A DNA stretch of 64,000 bases from Prosthecobacter gellanilyticus. Its GTDB lineage: Bacteria > Verrucomicrobiota > Verrucomicrobiia > Verrucomicrobiales > Verrucomicrobiaceae. Both the position numbers and the translations under genes were made by a program. The notes under the pieces are model-generated. The model saw only the letters and a program-made list of their open reading frames with translations. It was not told where the DNA came from and ran no database searches. Numbering within the stretch: position 1 is the stretch's first letter; the number at the start of each line of letters is the position of its first letter. This document shows, piece after piece, positions 33,976-42,328 of the stretch. The stretch is from assembly GCF_007992435.1 (NCBI RefSeq), contig NZ_BKAG01000013.1:62001-126000 (forward strand), in the 5' to 3' direction.

Positions 33976-34396
33976 CGATTTGATGGATGCGGGCCAGATG
34001 ACGGCCACCTTCAAAAGCGGTCGTCAAAAACACATCGACGATCTTCAGCGCCGTCTCTTGATCCATCATTCGTTCGCCGAGCGAGAGCACATTCGCGTCA
34101 TTGTGCAGACGGGTTAGCCGCGCCGACTCCAGATTCCAGCACAGGCCGCAGCGCACGCCTTTCACACGATTCGCCGTGATGGCCTCGCCATTGCCGGAGC
34201 CGCCTAAAACAATGCCGCGCTCATAGGTGCCTGCTGCCACGGCTTCAGCCACAGGCCGGATGAACTTCGGATAGTCCACCGCCTCATCCGAGTGCGTGCC
34301 AAAGTCTTTCACCTCATGACCACCCTCCCGCAGATGCTGGATGATGGCCTGCTTGTAGCGAAAGCCTGCGTGATCAGAGCCAATGGCGATTTTCAT
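33968..34396 (-). CDS. rpiB: Ribose 5-phosphate isomerase B
   Basis: 142 residues. Interconverts ribulose 5-phosphate and ribose 5-phosphate in the pentose phosphate pathway. IAIGSDHAGFRYK opens the protein and NVLSLGERMM is the usual C-terminal block. The active-site loop reads VLGGSGNGEAITANRVKG. The catalytic Cys of the E. coli enzyme (CGTGIG) is absent; the form with GGSGNGE is known from actinobacterial RpiB, which uses a glutamate instead. So it should be active by the glutamate-type mechanism. It overlaps the downstream thioesterase gene. Confidence 0.92.
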   Translation of the reverse strand: MKIAIGSDHAGFRYKQAIIQHLREGGHEVKDFGTHSDEAVDYPKFIRPVAEAVAAGTYERGIVLGGSGNGEAITANRVKGVRCGLCWNLESARLTRLHNDANVLSLGERMMDQETALKIVDVFLTTAFEGGRHLARIHQIDE

Positions 34397-34425
34397 GGTC
34401 GTTGGGAGCGCTTCACATCATCTTC

Positions 34426-35028
34426 TCAAAAGCGATTCTGGATCACCACTTCCTCATAGGCCAGCTGACCACCTTTCGGCCAGGCAGGCTGGGTGCCCTT
34501 GCCGACAGAGATCATGAACGAGATCACATGATCTTCCGGCAGGTTGATGACCTTGGCCACGGCATCAAAATCAAAACCATCCATCGGGCAGGAATCATAG
34601 CCCATGGCCTTCGCAGCCAGCATGATGGTCATGCCCGCCATGCCGCAGGAGCGCATGGCCTCATCTCGCTGCACCTGCTCGCGGCCCGCATAGTATTGAC
34701 CGATGGCAGGCACCAGGAAGTCCTGCACAGGCTGCGGCGCATTCTTCCAATAGCGGCCAGCATCTTTGCTCCATGACTTCGTGTCCGCACACAGCACGAT
34801 CAGCAGCGAGGCCTCGGTGACCTGCGCCTGATCCCAGGCCACGGCACGGATCTCTTTGCGCACCTCCGGATCCGTCACGGCTACAAAGCGCCAGTTCTGA
34901 ATGTTAAAGGCCGTGGGCGCCAGCATGGCTGTTTCGAGGAGCTGGCGGATCTCCGCTTCGCTCATGCGATGAGCGGGATCATAGTGCTTGATGGCGCGGC
35001 GGGATTGGATGGCATCGAGAGTGTTCAT
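34426..35028 (-). CDS. Nitroreductase family flavoprotein
   Basis: 200 residues from the ATG at 35028, beginning with MNTLDAIQSRRAIKHYDP, the typical FMN-binding start (Arg pair binding phosphate). Further family blocks: LLETAMLAPTAFNIQNWRF, GMAGMTIMLAAKAMGYDSCPM and the C-terminal ISVGKGTQPAWPKGGQL. NAD(P)H-dependent reduction of nitro compounds or quinones in the cytoplasm; the natural substrate is unknown. It ends 29 bp before rpiB in the same direction. Confidence 0.9.
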   Translation of the reverse strand: MNTLDAIQSRRAIKHYDPAHRMSEAEIRQLLETAMLAPTAFNIQNWRFVAVTDPEVRKEIRAVAWDQAQVTEASLLIVLCADTKSWSKDAGRYWKNAPQPVQDFLVPAIGQYYAGREQVQRDEAMRSCGMAGMTIMLAAKAMGYDSCPMDGFDFDAVAKVINLPEDHVISFMISVGKGTQPAWPKGGQLAYEEVVIQNRF

Positions 35029-35205
35029 GAGAGTAGGGGGAGCGGGTGATAGAGGCCCGGTGAATAGAGAGCGCGGACGGTCAAAAGGCAAAACAATCGC
35101 GCTCCGACATGACGCTCCTACGATTTCGAGGTCACCTGCGATGCGCGTGAATGAGATTGATTGCACCATTCTGCTAAGACAGACTGGCAAGCGCAGACTC
35201 ATCCT

Positions 35206-35664
35206 ATGAACCCGCCCCCTGCCGAATCTGCCCCCTACTGGCTGCCGTTCGCCATCGTGGGCGGCTTTCTCATCGTCTTCCCCACCATCTGGTGCTTCGT
35301 CGTGTGGCTGCTCAGCCACATGGGCGGATGGCAGGCTCTGACACCACGCTACGCCAGTGGCAGCCGTCCCGTCGCCGGCACACGCCACAGCGGTCTGACC
35401 GGCATGGTCGGAGGCGTGAGCTACCGTAGCACTTTGACTGCACACCTTGATACTGATGGCTTCTTCATCGAGGTCATGCCGCTCTTCAAAATCGGCCATC
35501 CTCGCCTGTTCATCCCATGGCCGGACATCAGCGACCGCAAGCAGCGTCAAGTTCTCTGGTGGAAGGCCGAGGTCCTCAGCATCGGTCAGCCCGTGATCAC
35601 CACGATCGCCCTGCCATCGGCTTTGCTGGAAGCCCAAGATCTCTCGGCAGGGCGAGCAGCCTAA
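35206..35664 (+). CDS. Membrane-anchored protein of unknown function
   Basis: 152 residues from the ATG at 35206. One or two hydrophobic stretches near the N-terminus (about 12-37, WLPFAIVGGFLIVFPTIWCF and VVWLLSHM) precede a soluble beta-rich domain (YRSTLTAHLDTDGFFIEVMP, HPRLFIPWPDISDRKQR, VLWWKAEVLSIGQPVI) that resembles bacterial PH-like domains in pattern. No firm family. Divergent from the nitroreductase gene and 41 bp upstream of tag. Confidence 0.6.
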   Translation: MNPPPAESAPYWLPFAIVGGFLIVFPTIWCFVVWLLSHMGGWQALTPRYASGSRPVAGTRHSGLTGMVGGVSYRSTLTAHLDTDGFFIEVMPLFKIGHPRLFIPWPDISDRKQRQVLWWKAEVLSIGQPVITTIALPSALLEAQDLSAGRAA

Positions 35665-35705
35665 CCAAAGGTGATCGAGCAACTCTCATCCTCTTCCCGA
35701 TCCTC

Positions 35706-36311
35706 ATGAGCAAGACCTACATCGCCGATGACGGCAAAGAGCGTTGCCACTGGTGCAGTTCCGCCCCGGAGTTCCCTGCCTATCATGACAAGGAGTGGGG
35801 TTTCCCTGTCGCAGACGATCATCGGCTGTTTGAAAAACTCAGTTTGGAAGGCTTTCAGTCCGGGCTGAGCTGGCGCACCATCCTGACCAAGCGCGAAAAT
35901 TTCCGCACTGCTTTTCACCTCTTCGACTTTGACCGCGTGGCCAGCTTCACAGAAAAGGATGTCGCACGCCTGTTGCAGGATGCGGGCATCATCCGTCATC
36001 GGGGCAAGATTGAAGCTGTCATCAACAATGCTCGCCGCGCCCAGGAGCTCGTAAAGCAGGAAGGCTCACTCGCTGCCTACATCTGGAGCCACGAGCCTGA
36101 TGACAAGAAACAAGCGGAGCCGCAATCAGCCTCCACCTCGGCCGAATCAATCGCTCTCTCCAAAGATCTGAAGAAGCGCGGATGGAAGTTCGTCGGCCCA
36201 ACCACCGTGTATGCCTTCATGCAGGCCATGGGCCTCATCAACGACCATGCCGAGGGCTGCATCATCCGAGCCAAGGCAGAGAAGGCGCGCAAAGCATTCA
36301 AGCGACCTTGA
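35706..36311 (+). CDS. tag: DNA-3-methyladenine glycosylase I
   Basis: 201 residues from the ATG at 35706. Removes N3-methyladenine from alkylated DNA (base excision repair). Zinc-binding Cys is in CHWCSS near the N-terminus, with the other ligands in NDHAEGCI near the C-terminus; the catalytic region is GFQSGLSWRTILTKRENFR and the WKFVGPTTVYAFMQAMG segment is diagnostic of Tag. Length is normal. Preceded by a small membrane protein and followed by rlmN, all on the + strand. Confidence 0.95.
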   Translation: MSKTYIADDGKERCHWCSSAPEFPAYHDKEWGFPVADDHRLFEKLSLEGFQSGLSWRTILTKRENFRTAFHLFDFDRVASFTEKDVARLLQDAGIIRHRGKIEAVINNARRAQELVKQEGSLAAYIWSHEPDDKKQAEPQSASTSAESIALSKDLKKRGWKFVGPTTVYAFMQAMGLINDHAEGCIIRAKAEKARKAFKRP

Positions 36312-36398
36312 TCGCGAGTTATTCGGATAGCGCCATGGTCATCACGACGGTGATTCGTCCTCGACGAGTCACCAGAGCTTGTTAGTGAATAGCTGCCG

Positions 36399-37484
36399 AT
36401 GCCTTCACCCACCACCTCGCCACGCCCCCTCGCAGACCTTTCTGCCGAGGAACTGGCGGCGTGGATGCAGGAGCATGGCTTCAATACCTATCATGCCCCA
36501 CGCCTGCTCAGGCAGGTGTATGAGGTCAGCGCCACGTCAAACAAGGACCGCATGCCGGCGGGTCTCGAAGACTTGGTGAAGTCCAAGTTCGCTCTGGATG
36601 CCGCCAGCCTCGCCATGCGCCAGGTGTCTGAAGACGGCACCACGAAGCTCCTGCTCCGCCTCAGTGACGGGCGCACGGTCGAGTCCGTGCTCATGCCAGA
36701 CTATCATCCCGAGCGTGCCGCAGGCTGCATCTCCAGCCAGGTGGGCTGCGCCATGGGTTGTGACTTCTGTGCCACCACCCAGACCGGTTTTGAACGCAAT
36801 CTTAGTTCGGGCGAAATCGTGGAGCAGTTCATCCGCCTGCGCCGCGAGGCACGCTCCGCAGGCCGCACGCTGCGCACCATCGTCTTCATGGGCATGGGCG
36901 AGCCCATGCTGAACCTTAAAAATGTCATCGCCGCCGTGAGACGCATCGCGGATCCCGCGCTCGGTGCGCTTGGCTGGAGACAGGTCACCGTATCCACAGT
37001 CGGCATCGTTCCCGGCATTGAGGAGCTTCGTAAAGCTGACCTCGGTGTGCACCTCGCCTTGTCCCTGCATGCGCCTGATGATGTCACGCGCGCGGATCTG
37101 CTGCCGATGGGCAAACGCTTTGACGTGAGAGATGTGCTGGAGGCCGTGGACCGCTATCAGGAGAGCAGTGGCCGCATCACCACCATCCAGTATTGCCTGC
37201 TCGATGGCGTGAACGATTCTCTCGCCCAGGCCCGCGACCTTTCACGCCTGCTTGAGGGCCGTCGCATGCATGTGAATCTGCTGCGCTACAATGCCACCGG
37301 CCTGAGCCTGCGCGGCCGTTCCTATGCCCCCAGCTCCATGGAGCAGACGGAAGCCTTCCTCGCCGAGCTACGTGCCCACGGCACCGTGGCCCATCTACGC
37401 CGTGCACGCGGACCGGACATCGATGCTGCCTGCGGTCAGTTGAGGAAGCGCGAAGTGGCTCAAAGGCAGTCTCTGTCAGTGTGA
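36399..37484 (+). CDS. rlmN: Radical-SAM 23S rRNA/tRNA adenine-C2 methyltransferase
   Basis: 361 residues. Methylates A2503 of 23S rRNA and A37 of some tRNAs. The radical SAM cluster motif is CAMGCDFC, preceded by SSQVGCAMG; FMGMGEPMLN is the SAM-binding GEP motif; STVGIVPGI and LHLSLHAPDD-like HLALSLHAPDD follow; the second methyl-carrying Cys is in DIDAACGQL near the C-terminus. All RlmN hallmarks are present at normal length. Ends just before a bidirectional hairpin shared with the convergent CMD gene. Confidence 0.95.
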   Translation: MPSPTTSPRPLADLSAEELAAWMQEHGFNTYHAPRLLRQVYEVSATSNKDRMPAGLEDLVKSKFALDAASLAMRQVSEDGTTKLLLRLSDGRTVESVLMPDYHPERAAGCISSQVGCAMGCDFCATTQTGFERNLSSGEIVEQFIRLRREARSAGRTLRTIVFMGMGEPMLNLKNVIAAVRRIADPALGALGWRQVTVSTVGIVPGIEELRKADLGVHLALSLHAPDDVTRADLLPMGKRFDVRDVLEAVDRYQESSGRITTIQYCLLDGVNDSLAQARDLSRLLEGRRMHVNLLRYNATGLSLRGRSYAPSSMEQTEAFLAELRAHGTVAHLRRARGPDIDAACGQLRKREVAQRQSLSV

Positions 37485-37488
37485 AGAT

Positions 37489-37526
37489 GAAAGCGGACGA
37501 GCAGGATTTCTGCATCGTCCGCTTCA
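37489..37526. terminator. Bidirectional stem-loop between rlmN and the CMD gene
   Basis: GCGGACGA (37493-37500) pairs with TCGTCCGC (37515-37522), and inside it GCAG pairs with CTGC around a 5-nt loop, giving a 12-bp stem with one bulge. It is placed exactly between two convergent genes. Confidence 0.7.
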
Positions 37527-37533
37527 GCATCGA

Positions 37534-37836
37534 TCAACCAAGAGCATGCGTGGCATGGGTGATCGCACCGCCGGCACGCAGCGCCGCCGCCACGATGGTC
37601 GCTTCCACGATCTCCGTGTCAGTCGCACCCGCCTTGCGCGCATTCGCACTGTGGATGTCGATGCAGTACGGACACTGTGTGGTCACAGCCACCGCCACGG
37701 CGATGAGCTCCTTGTATTTCACGGGGATCTCTCCCTCGGCGAGCGCCAGTTTGTCGAAAGCCCAGAAGGCCTTCATGGCCTCCGGTGCAGCCTCGTTCAT
37801 GGTCTTGATCTTGGTCAGATTTTCTTTGTTGTACAT
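37534..37836 (-). CDS. Carboxymuconolactone decarboxylase/AhpD-family protein
   Basis: 100 residues, all helical. The family redox motif is intact: TQCPYCIDIHSANARKAGA with the CxxC pair and following His. Members act as alkylhydroperoxidases (AhpD-like) or decarboxylases in the cytoplasm; the small single-domain form with CxxC usually is a peroxidase partner. It lies downstream of a methyltransferase gene (34 bp gap, same strand) and may share its transcript. Confidence 0.85.
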   Translation of the reverse strand: MYNKENLTKIKTMNEAAPEAMKAFWAFDKLALAEGEIPVKYKELIAVAVAVTTQCPYCIDIHSANARKAGATDTEIVEATIVAAALRAGGAITHATHALG

Positions 37837-37870
37837 AGGATGTGTTTTTTGAATTTGAGGTTGTTTTTAG

Positions 37871-38740
37871 TTAGGCCTTGGAGGCCGTGATGTGCAGGTA
37901 TTCAGCAGCCACTTCTGTGGTGCCGGGCTCGGTGGAGCGGTTGTACTCGGTCTGGAGCTTCACCAGGTCCTCCCGCAGCGCGGGCCTGTCTGAGGCAGGC
38001 AGAGACTCAAAAGCGCGCAGCGTGGGACCGTAGTATTGGCGGAAGAAGTCCACCGTCTCCGCAGGTGGGAACGGATAGCGCATTGCGGCCATGTGGCGCA
38101 TCACGCGCAGATCTGTGAAGCCCTGGCTGAGCAGCTCGCGCACATTCGCTTCCCTGCCCCATTCCATGGGCGATGGCACACCCGCAGGTGGCGGTGGCAG
38201 ATGCGCCTTGAAGATGGCGAACATTTTCCCCAGGAAGCCCTCCGGCGTCCAGTTGGCCAGGGCAATCAAGCCGCCCGGCTTGGTCACACGCAGGAGTTCT
38301 GCGGCGGCCACCTTCGGACGCGGCGCAAACATGACGCCAAACATGCTCACGGTGAGATCGAAGCTATTATCGGCAAAAGGCAGCGCCTCGGCATCCGCCT
38401 CCTGGTATTCGATGCTCAGACCTTCCGCAGCCGAGCGCTCACGGGCTTGGGTGATCAGGTTTGCTGCGACGTCAATGCCACTCACGGAGCATCCACGCCG
38501 TGCGGCAATCATGGCCAGATTGCCTGAGCCGCAGGCCACATCCAGCACCTTCATGCCGGGTCGCAGTGGCTGCCGCGCCATGAACTCCTCGGCGACGTTT
38601 TCAATCGTGCGAGCGATCTGCCCGAAGTCGCCGGACTCCCAGGTGATCTTTTGCCGGGCCTTGATGACTTCGATGTTGGGGATCGAAACGGTGTCTGTGC
38701 GTGTCTCTGACTTATTCGGTTGGGGGGTTAGTGTTTGCAT
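37871..38740 (-). CDS. Class I SAM-dependent methyltransferase
   Basis: 289 residues. Motif I KVLDVACGSGNLAMIAARRG, the acidic strand SVSGIDVAANLI, EYQEADAEALPFADNSFDL and the post-II SMFGVMFAPRP are as in UbiE/Methyltransf_11 proteins. The substrate is unknown; no ubiquinone gene is nearby. The first 30 residues are probably disordered. The stop codon TAA forms part of a GCCTAAC motif. Transcribed with the CMD gene. Confidence 0.85.
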   Translation of the reverse strand: MQTLTPQPNKSETRTDTVSIPNIEVIKARQKITWESGDFGQIARTIENVAEEFMARQPLRPGMKVLDVACGSGNLAMIAARRGCSVSGIDVAANLITQARERSAAEGLSIEYQEADAEALPFADNSFDLTVSMFGVMFAPRPKVAAAELLRVTKPGGLIALANWTPEGFLGKMFAIFKAHLPPPPAGVPSPMEWGREANVRELLSQGFTDLRVMRHMAAMRYPFPPAETVDFFRQYYGPTLRAFESLPASDRPALREDLVKLQTEYNRSTEPGTTEVAAEYLHITASKA

Positions 38741-38828
38741 GGGTTGTTCGGTCGTTAAACCGAGCTCACCCTAGCGAATCCTCATTCCGCCTGCTTTGCC
38801 CTGCGGCTCAATCTTTTGACTGTGCGGT

Positions 38829-39698
38829 TCAGACCGTGGCCTTTTCCTGCCGATAGGTCAGCGGCGGCACTCCGAAGCGGGTTTTGAAGACACGGCTGAA
38901 GTGCGAGACATGCTCGAATCCGCTTTCAAACGTCACCTCCGTGATGTTGAGCGGGGAGGTGCGCAGCAGCTTCGCAGCATGATCCAGCCGCCGCTGCAGC
39001 AGCCACTTTCCTGGAGGCTCCTGGTAGTGCGCCTGAAACTCGCGCTTGAAGGTGGACAGGCTGCGGTGGCAGAGCTTCGCATACTCTTCTAACGAAAGAT
39101 TAAACCGGAAATTCGCCTCCATGATCTCCGCGATGGACGGCGCATCACGGGTGCCCGTGGTGCAGAAGTAGGCTGCCAGCTCGGTGTTGGTCCTGCTGGT
39201 CAGCACACTGATGACCAGTTCCTTCAGCTTGTGCCTCATCAGCGGCTCCGGCGGCGTCTCATCTCCAGCGAGATAAGTCCGCATGGACTGGAAGAGCGCC
39301 GCCAGCGTCACATCGTTCTCCACACGCAGCGCCGTCTTGACCGGTGTGCGACTGGCGGCATGGAGCCCGAGTGCCTCGACCACTTCACGCACCGTGCTCC
39401 GCATGAGCGCATCTGGAATGAAGAGCATCAGGAGGCACACATCCTCCTCAAAGTGCTGCTCCGTGATGGTGGCGCCTTTCTTGAAAAACAAGGTGTCTCC
39501 TGGACTCGCCTTCCAGATGCCATCTGAAGTGTACCAGGTCTTCTTTCCCGTGACGACATGCACCAGATAGTCTGCCTCCGTCCAGTTCTCCAGCATCTTC
39601 TGGTCCGTGCCGCAGGTGAACTCCGCGAACAAGAAGTCGCCGATCACGAGCTTGCTGTAGCTCGGATTGTCGCGCACGGCTTGGTAAAGATTCAGCAT
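38829..39698 (-). CDS. AraC-family transcriptional regulator
   Basis: 289 residues from the ATG at 39698 (a TTG at 39752 could add 18). N-terminal cupin-like sensing domain (about 30-110, DYLVHVVTGKKTWYTSDGIW, PGDTLFFKKGA) and a C-terminal double helix-turn-helix (about 200-285) with SLEEYAKLCHRSLSTFKREFQ and NITEVTFESGFEHVSHFSRVFKTRFGVPP split over two HTH units. It faces a cupin gene across about 120 bp, a common regulator-target layout, so it probably controls that gene. The ligand is unknown. Confidence 0.9.
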   Translation of the reverse strand: MLNLYQAVRDNPSYSKLVIGDFLFAEFTCGTDQKMLENWTEADYLVHVVTGKKTWYTSDGIWKASPGDTLFFKKGATITEQHFEEDVCLLMLFIPDALMRSTVREVVEALGLHAASRTPVKTALRVENDVTLAALFQSMRTYLAGDETPPEPLMRHKLKELVISVLTSRTNTELAAYFCTTGTRDAPSIAEIMEANFRFNLSLEEYAKLCHRSLSTFKREFQAHYQEPPGKWLLQRRLDHAAKLLRTSPLNITEVTFESGFEHVSHFSRVFKTRFGVPPLTYRQEKATV

Positions 39699-39820
39699 GT
39701 CGAATCCCGGGTGAAGGCCGCCATCATAGCGCTGCCATGAAAATGTCGACAAATGGTTGAGTGACCTTTCCTGTCCGAACCTTGCACCGCGCCAACCCGG
39801 TGGCAGTTTGGCCTCCGATC

Positions 39821-40285
39821 ATGAATCCCATCCAAGGCTACCACCTCATCACGCCGCAGGACCTTTTCTGGCGGAAGTCGAACCTCATGAAGATCCCGAA
39901 TGCGGACTATCTGGAGCGCACGGGCAGTGAGAACCTCAGTGCCCGCCTCTGGCGAATGCCGCCGAAGAGCGCCAGCACCCTGCACAAGCATATCCGTCAG
40001 GAGGAGTTTTATTTCGTGCTCGAAGGCACCGGCCGGATCCGCGTGGGCGAGGACACACTCACTGTCCCGAAATACGGCGCCGTGATGGTCGGCCCAGATC
40101 AGATCCGCCAGACATTCAATGACACGGAAGAAGAAGTGCTCTGGCTCATCGTCGGCGCGCCGGAGGAACTGGAACTGCTGCCCACGGCTCCGGTCAAACC
40201 CGACCTGTCCGTGATCTATCCCGTGGAACCTACCCAATTGCCGAAAGAGCTCGCAGGCGTGGAATGGCCACCGAAGGATGCCTGA
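39821..40285 (+). CDS. Cupin-domain protein
   Basis: 154 residues from the ATG at 39821. A single cupin barrel: STLHKHIRQEEFYFVLEGTGRI carries the HxH..E metal motif, and YGAVMVGPDQIRQTFND the second motif (here with Gln where His is common). Could be a sugar isomerase-like or ligand-binding cupin. Divergent from an AraC regulator whose N-terminus is itself cupin-like. Confidence 0.8.
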   Translation: MNPIQGYHLITPQDLFWRKSNLMKIPNADYLERTGSENLSARLWRMPPKSASTLHKHIRQEEFYFVLEGTGRIRVGEDTLTVPKYGAVMVGPDQIRQTFNDTEEEVLWLIVGAPEELELLPTAPVKPDLSVIYPVEPTQLPKELAGVEWPPKDA

Positions 40286-40291
40286 CGCGCA

Positions 40292-41155
40292 TCAGCTATC
40301 CTTCGCCGTCAGCGCCCAGAACTTCTTCTCACTCGCCTTCTGCCGGCCTTTTGCCTCACGCAGAAAGGGCGCGAGGGCGCTGAGGTTCATAAGCCAGTTG
40401 TTGATAACATTCAGCGGCCAGCGCAGAGGCCGGGCGAAGTCGACAAAGAGCACCACGCGATAGCCATCCGTGTCATTCCACACTTCATGGTTATACGTGT
40501 CATCGAAGATGAGGCACTTGCCTTCCTGCCAGGCATGAAACTGATCCGCCACACGGATGCGGCACTGATGCGCCGGCTCCGGCACCTGCAGCCCCAGATG
40601 CATGCGCAGCACACCTGCCCAAGGTCCGCGATGATGCGGGATGTGCTTGCGCGGTGAGAGGATGGAAAAGAAGGCCGTGCTGCATGCCGGAATCTTCTCC
40701 AGCACCTTCATCGTCTCCGGGCAGCGCCGTGCATTCTCCTCACAGTCCATGCCGACTCCACGCAGAAAAAAGGTCTTCCACTGATCATCCTGTTGGATCG
40801 TCGCCACTTCCTTGATGATGTCCTGAAAGCTCGGCATCGCATCACGATACTTCATCACGCTGTCCAGCTCCGCGCGCACCTTGTGCCAGTCTGCTTCCAC
40901 TCCACTGACCCAGGGAAAATTCTTCGCCTCAAACACCGGCATGTCTCCCACGGCGGAGAACTTCACCAAGATGCCCTCCAGGATGTTCTGAATCCCATTC
41001 ATCAGCTTCTGCGAGAGCGTGTTGCTGAAGGTATGATGCGTGCGGTCGTAGTCCGACTGGGATTTTACCTCGTAGCCGCGCGGCGGACTGGCAGGAACAG
41101 AAACAGCGGACGGCGAATACGGGATCGAGGTCATCACGGAGGTGGACGTATGCAT
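40292..41155 (-). CDS. Aspartyl/asparaginyl beta-hydroxylase-like dioxygenase
   Basis: 287 residues. The Fe/2-oxoglutarate domain occupies the C-terminal half: SPRKHIPHHRGPWAGVLRMH holds the first iron His and substrate loop, and FDDTYNHEVWNDTDGYRVVL the second His and the Arg that binds 2-oxoglutarate. Related to the catalytic domain of human aspartyl hydroxylase and to LpxO, which hydroxylates lipid A; without a membrane anchor a soluble role is more likely. Convergent with the cupin gene, only 6 bp apart. Confidence 0.85.
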   Translation of the reverse strand: MHTSTSVMTSIPYSPSAVSVPASPPRGYEVKSQSDYDRTHHTFSNTLSQKLMNGIQNILEGILVKFSAVGDMPVFEAKNFPWVSGVEADWHKVRAELDSVMKYRDAMPSFQDIIKEVATIQQDDQWKTFFLRGVGMDCEENARRCPETMKVLEKIPACSTAFFSILSPRKHIPHHRGPWAGVLRMHLGLQVPEPAHQCRIRVADQFHAWQEGKCLIFDDTYNHEVWNDTDGYRVVLFVDFARPLRWPLNVINNWLMNLSALAPFLREAKGRQKASEKKFWALTAKDS

Positions 41156-41217
41156 GACGGTGTCAACCTATTCGTCCCGCCTGCCCGCTTTGGCCTTATG
41201 TCCTGCCTCACAGGCAG

Positions 41218-41679
41218 TCAGATCCCCTCCCAGGCACGATCCGCCACCGGATCACGTCCTTCATCATATTCGATGTGATCGATCAGCGTCTCAATGGGTT
41301 TGCCCGTGAGACCGCTGTCCAAAATACGCTGCGGCAGCACAGCGGAGCGTTCATCACGCCAGCCGAGCTTCGCAATGAACCGGTTCCACACATGGCACTC
41401 CTCATCCGTGCGCTCTTTACCACCCGTATGCACCCAGGCCAGGATCTCCTCATCACTGCCGCCTTGCAGAGTGCGCTCCCGGACCTGCGCATACGGCACG
41501 CCGAGGAAACGGCAGCAGCGGCCATCCAGCGTGTAGAACTGCGCATCGCCAAGCTGGGCATGGTAATCCTCAGGAAGCTGGCCGACAGCATGCAGGCGGA
41601 TCTTGTCCAGCATACGCCCAAAGTAGATGAGGCGGCCAGTTTTGGCGTAGACACTGCGGAGACCTGGGACGTGGGGCAT
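41218..41679 (-). CDS. DUF5069 family protein
   Basis: 153 residues from the ATG at 41679. Family features: GLRSVYAKTGRLIYFGRMLDKIR at the start, then YTLDGRCCRFLG, GGSDEEILAWV and KLGWRDE. DUF5069 is frequent in Verrucomicrobia and has no known function; the sequence looks soluble. The longer upstream frame overlapping the next gene has no coding support. Confidence 0.8.
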   Translation of the reverse strand: MPHVPGLRSVYAKTGRLIYFGRMLDKIRLHAVGQLPEDYHAQLGDAQFYTLDGRCCRFLGVPYAQVRERTLQGGSDEEILAWVHTGGKERTDEECHVWNRFIAKLGWRDERSAVLPQRILDSGLTGKPIETLIDHIEYDEGRDPVADRAWEGI

Positions 41680-41757
41680 GCGCCCAGCCTGCGCGTTTGC
41701 CACGACTAGACAACAACACTTGCGAGAAAAAGACGGCGCAGTAAATCGCACCTCGTC

Positions 41758-42231
41758 ATGAATCCCCCGCCCTTTCTTCTCCCCTCCATCACGACTCCAG
41801 GTTCGGGCAAGGTCCTCAGCGCGCTCGGCGACGAGGTCACCGTGCTGCTGAGTGGCGAGCAGACCGGCGGCGCCTTTACCATGGTGCAGGTGGTCACACC
41901 ACCCGGCGGCGGACCACCTCCGCACTGGCACACGAAGGAAGACGAATGGTTCCTCATTCAAGAAGGCCGCGCGGAGTTCTGGATGGATGGCGTCTGGAAG
42001 GAAGTGCCCGCAGGCACCGCCGCCTTCCTGCCTCGCGGCTCCAGGCACACCTACCGCAATTGTGGCGACACACCGCTGCGCATGATCGTCCACGCCGCAC
42101 CTGCCGGCTTCGAGGTGTTCTTTGAGCGCATCGCTGAAGCCTTCCATCAGCCCGGCGGCCCTCACATGCCGCGCATTCTCGAGATCAGCACCGAGCACGG
42201 CATCTTCTACGTGCCGCCGGAGACTGAGTGA
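41758..42231 (+). CDS. Cupin-domain protein
   Basis: 157 residues. Motif 1 is GGGPPPHWHTKEDEWFLIQEG (HxH and Glu), split here by a Gly/Pro-rich turn; motif 2 is FLPRGSRHTYRN with a His. This HWHxxEDEWF type is common among quercetinase-like or gentisate-like cupins of unknown substrate. Divergent from the DUF5069 gene (78-bp spacer) and convergent with the SDR gene. Confidence 0.85.
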   Translation: MNPPPFLLPSITTPGSGKVLSALGDEVTVLLSGEQTGGAFTMVQVVTPPGGGPPPHWHTKEDEWFLIQEGRAEFWMDGVWKEVPAGTAAFLPRGSRHTYRNCGDTPLRMIVHAAPAGFEVFFERIAEAFHQPGGPHMPRILEISTEHGIFYVPPETE

Positions 42232-42235
42232 AAGC

Positions 42236-42300
42236 GATGATGGATGGCCCACGATCTGCCAGCGGTTTTGAACCGGTTGCAAGATCGCCAGCCACCCATC
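42236..42300. terminator. Long imperfect hairpin between convergent cupin and SDR genes
   Basis: The segment GATGGATGGC..GATCTGCC..CGGTT can pair with AACCGG..AAGATCGCCAGCCACCCATC over about 60 bp with mismatches. No T-run, but its location between gene ends suggests a transcription stop. Confidence 0.45.
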
Positions 42301-42328
42301 ACCATTCAGAACAACTCAGCCTTGTTGG

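Noticed and set aside
35029-35682. N-terminal extension of the nitroreductase frame
   Set aside because: The family begins at MNTLDAIQSRRA; the upstream part overlaps a divergently transcribed gene and has no domain.
41680-42282. N-terminal extension of the DUF5069 gene across the divergent cupin gene
   Set aside because: The extension is antisense to a complete cupin with metal-binding motifs; DUF5069 similarity starts at the ATG at 41679.
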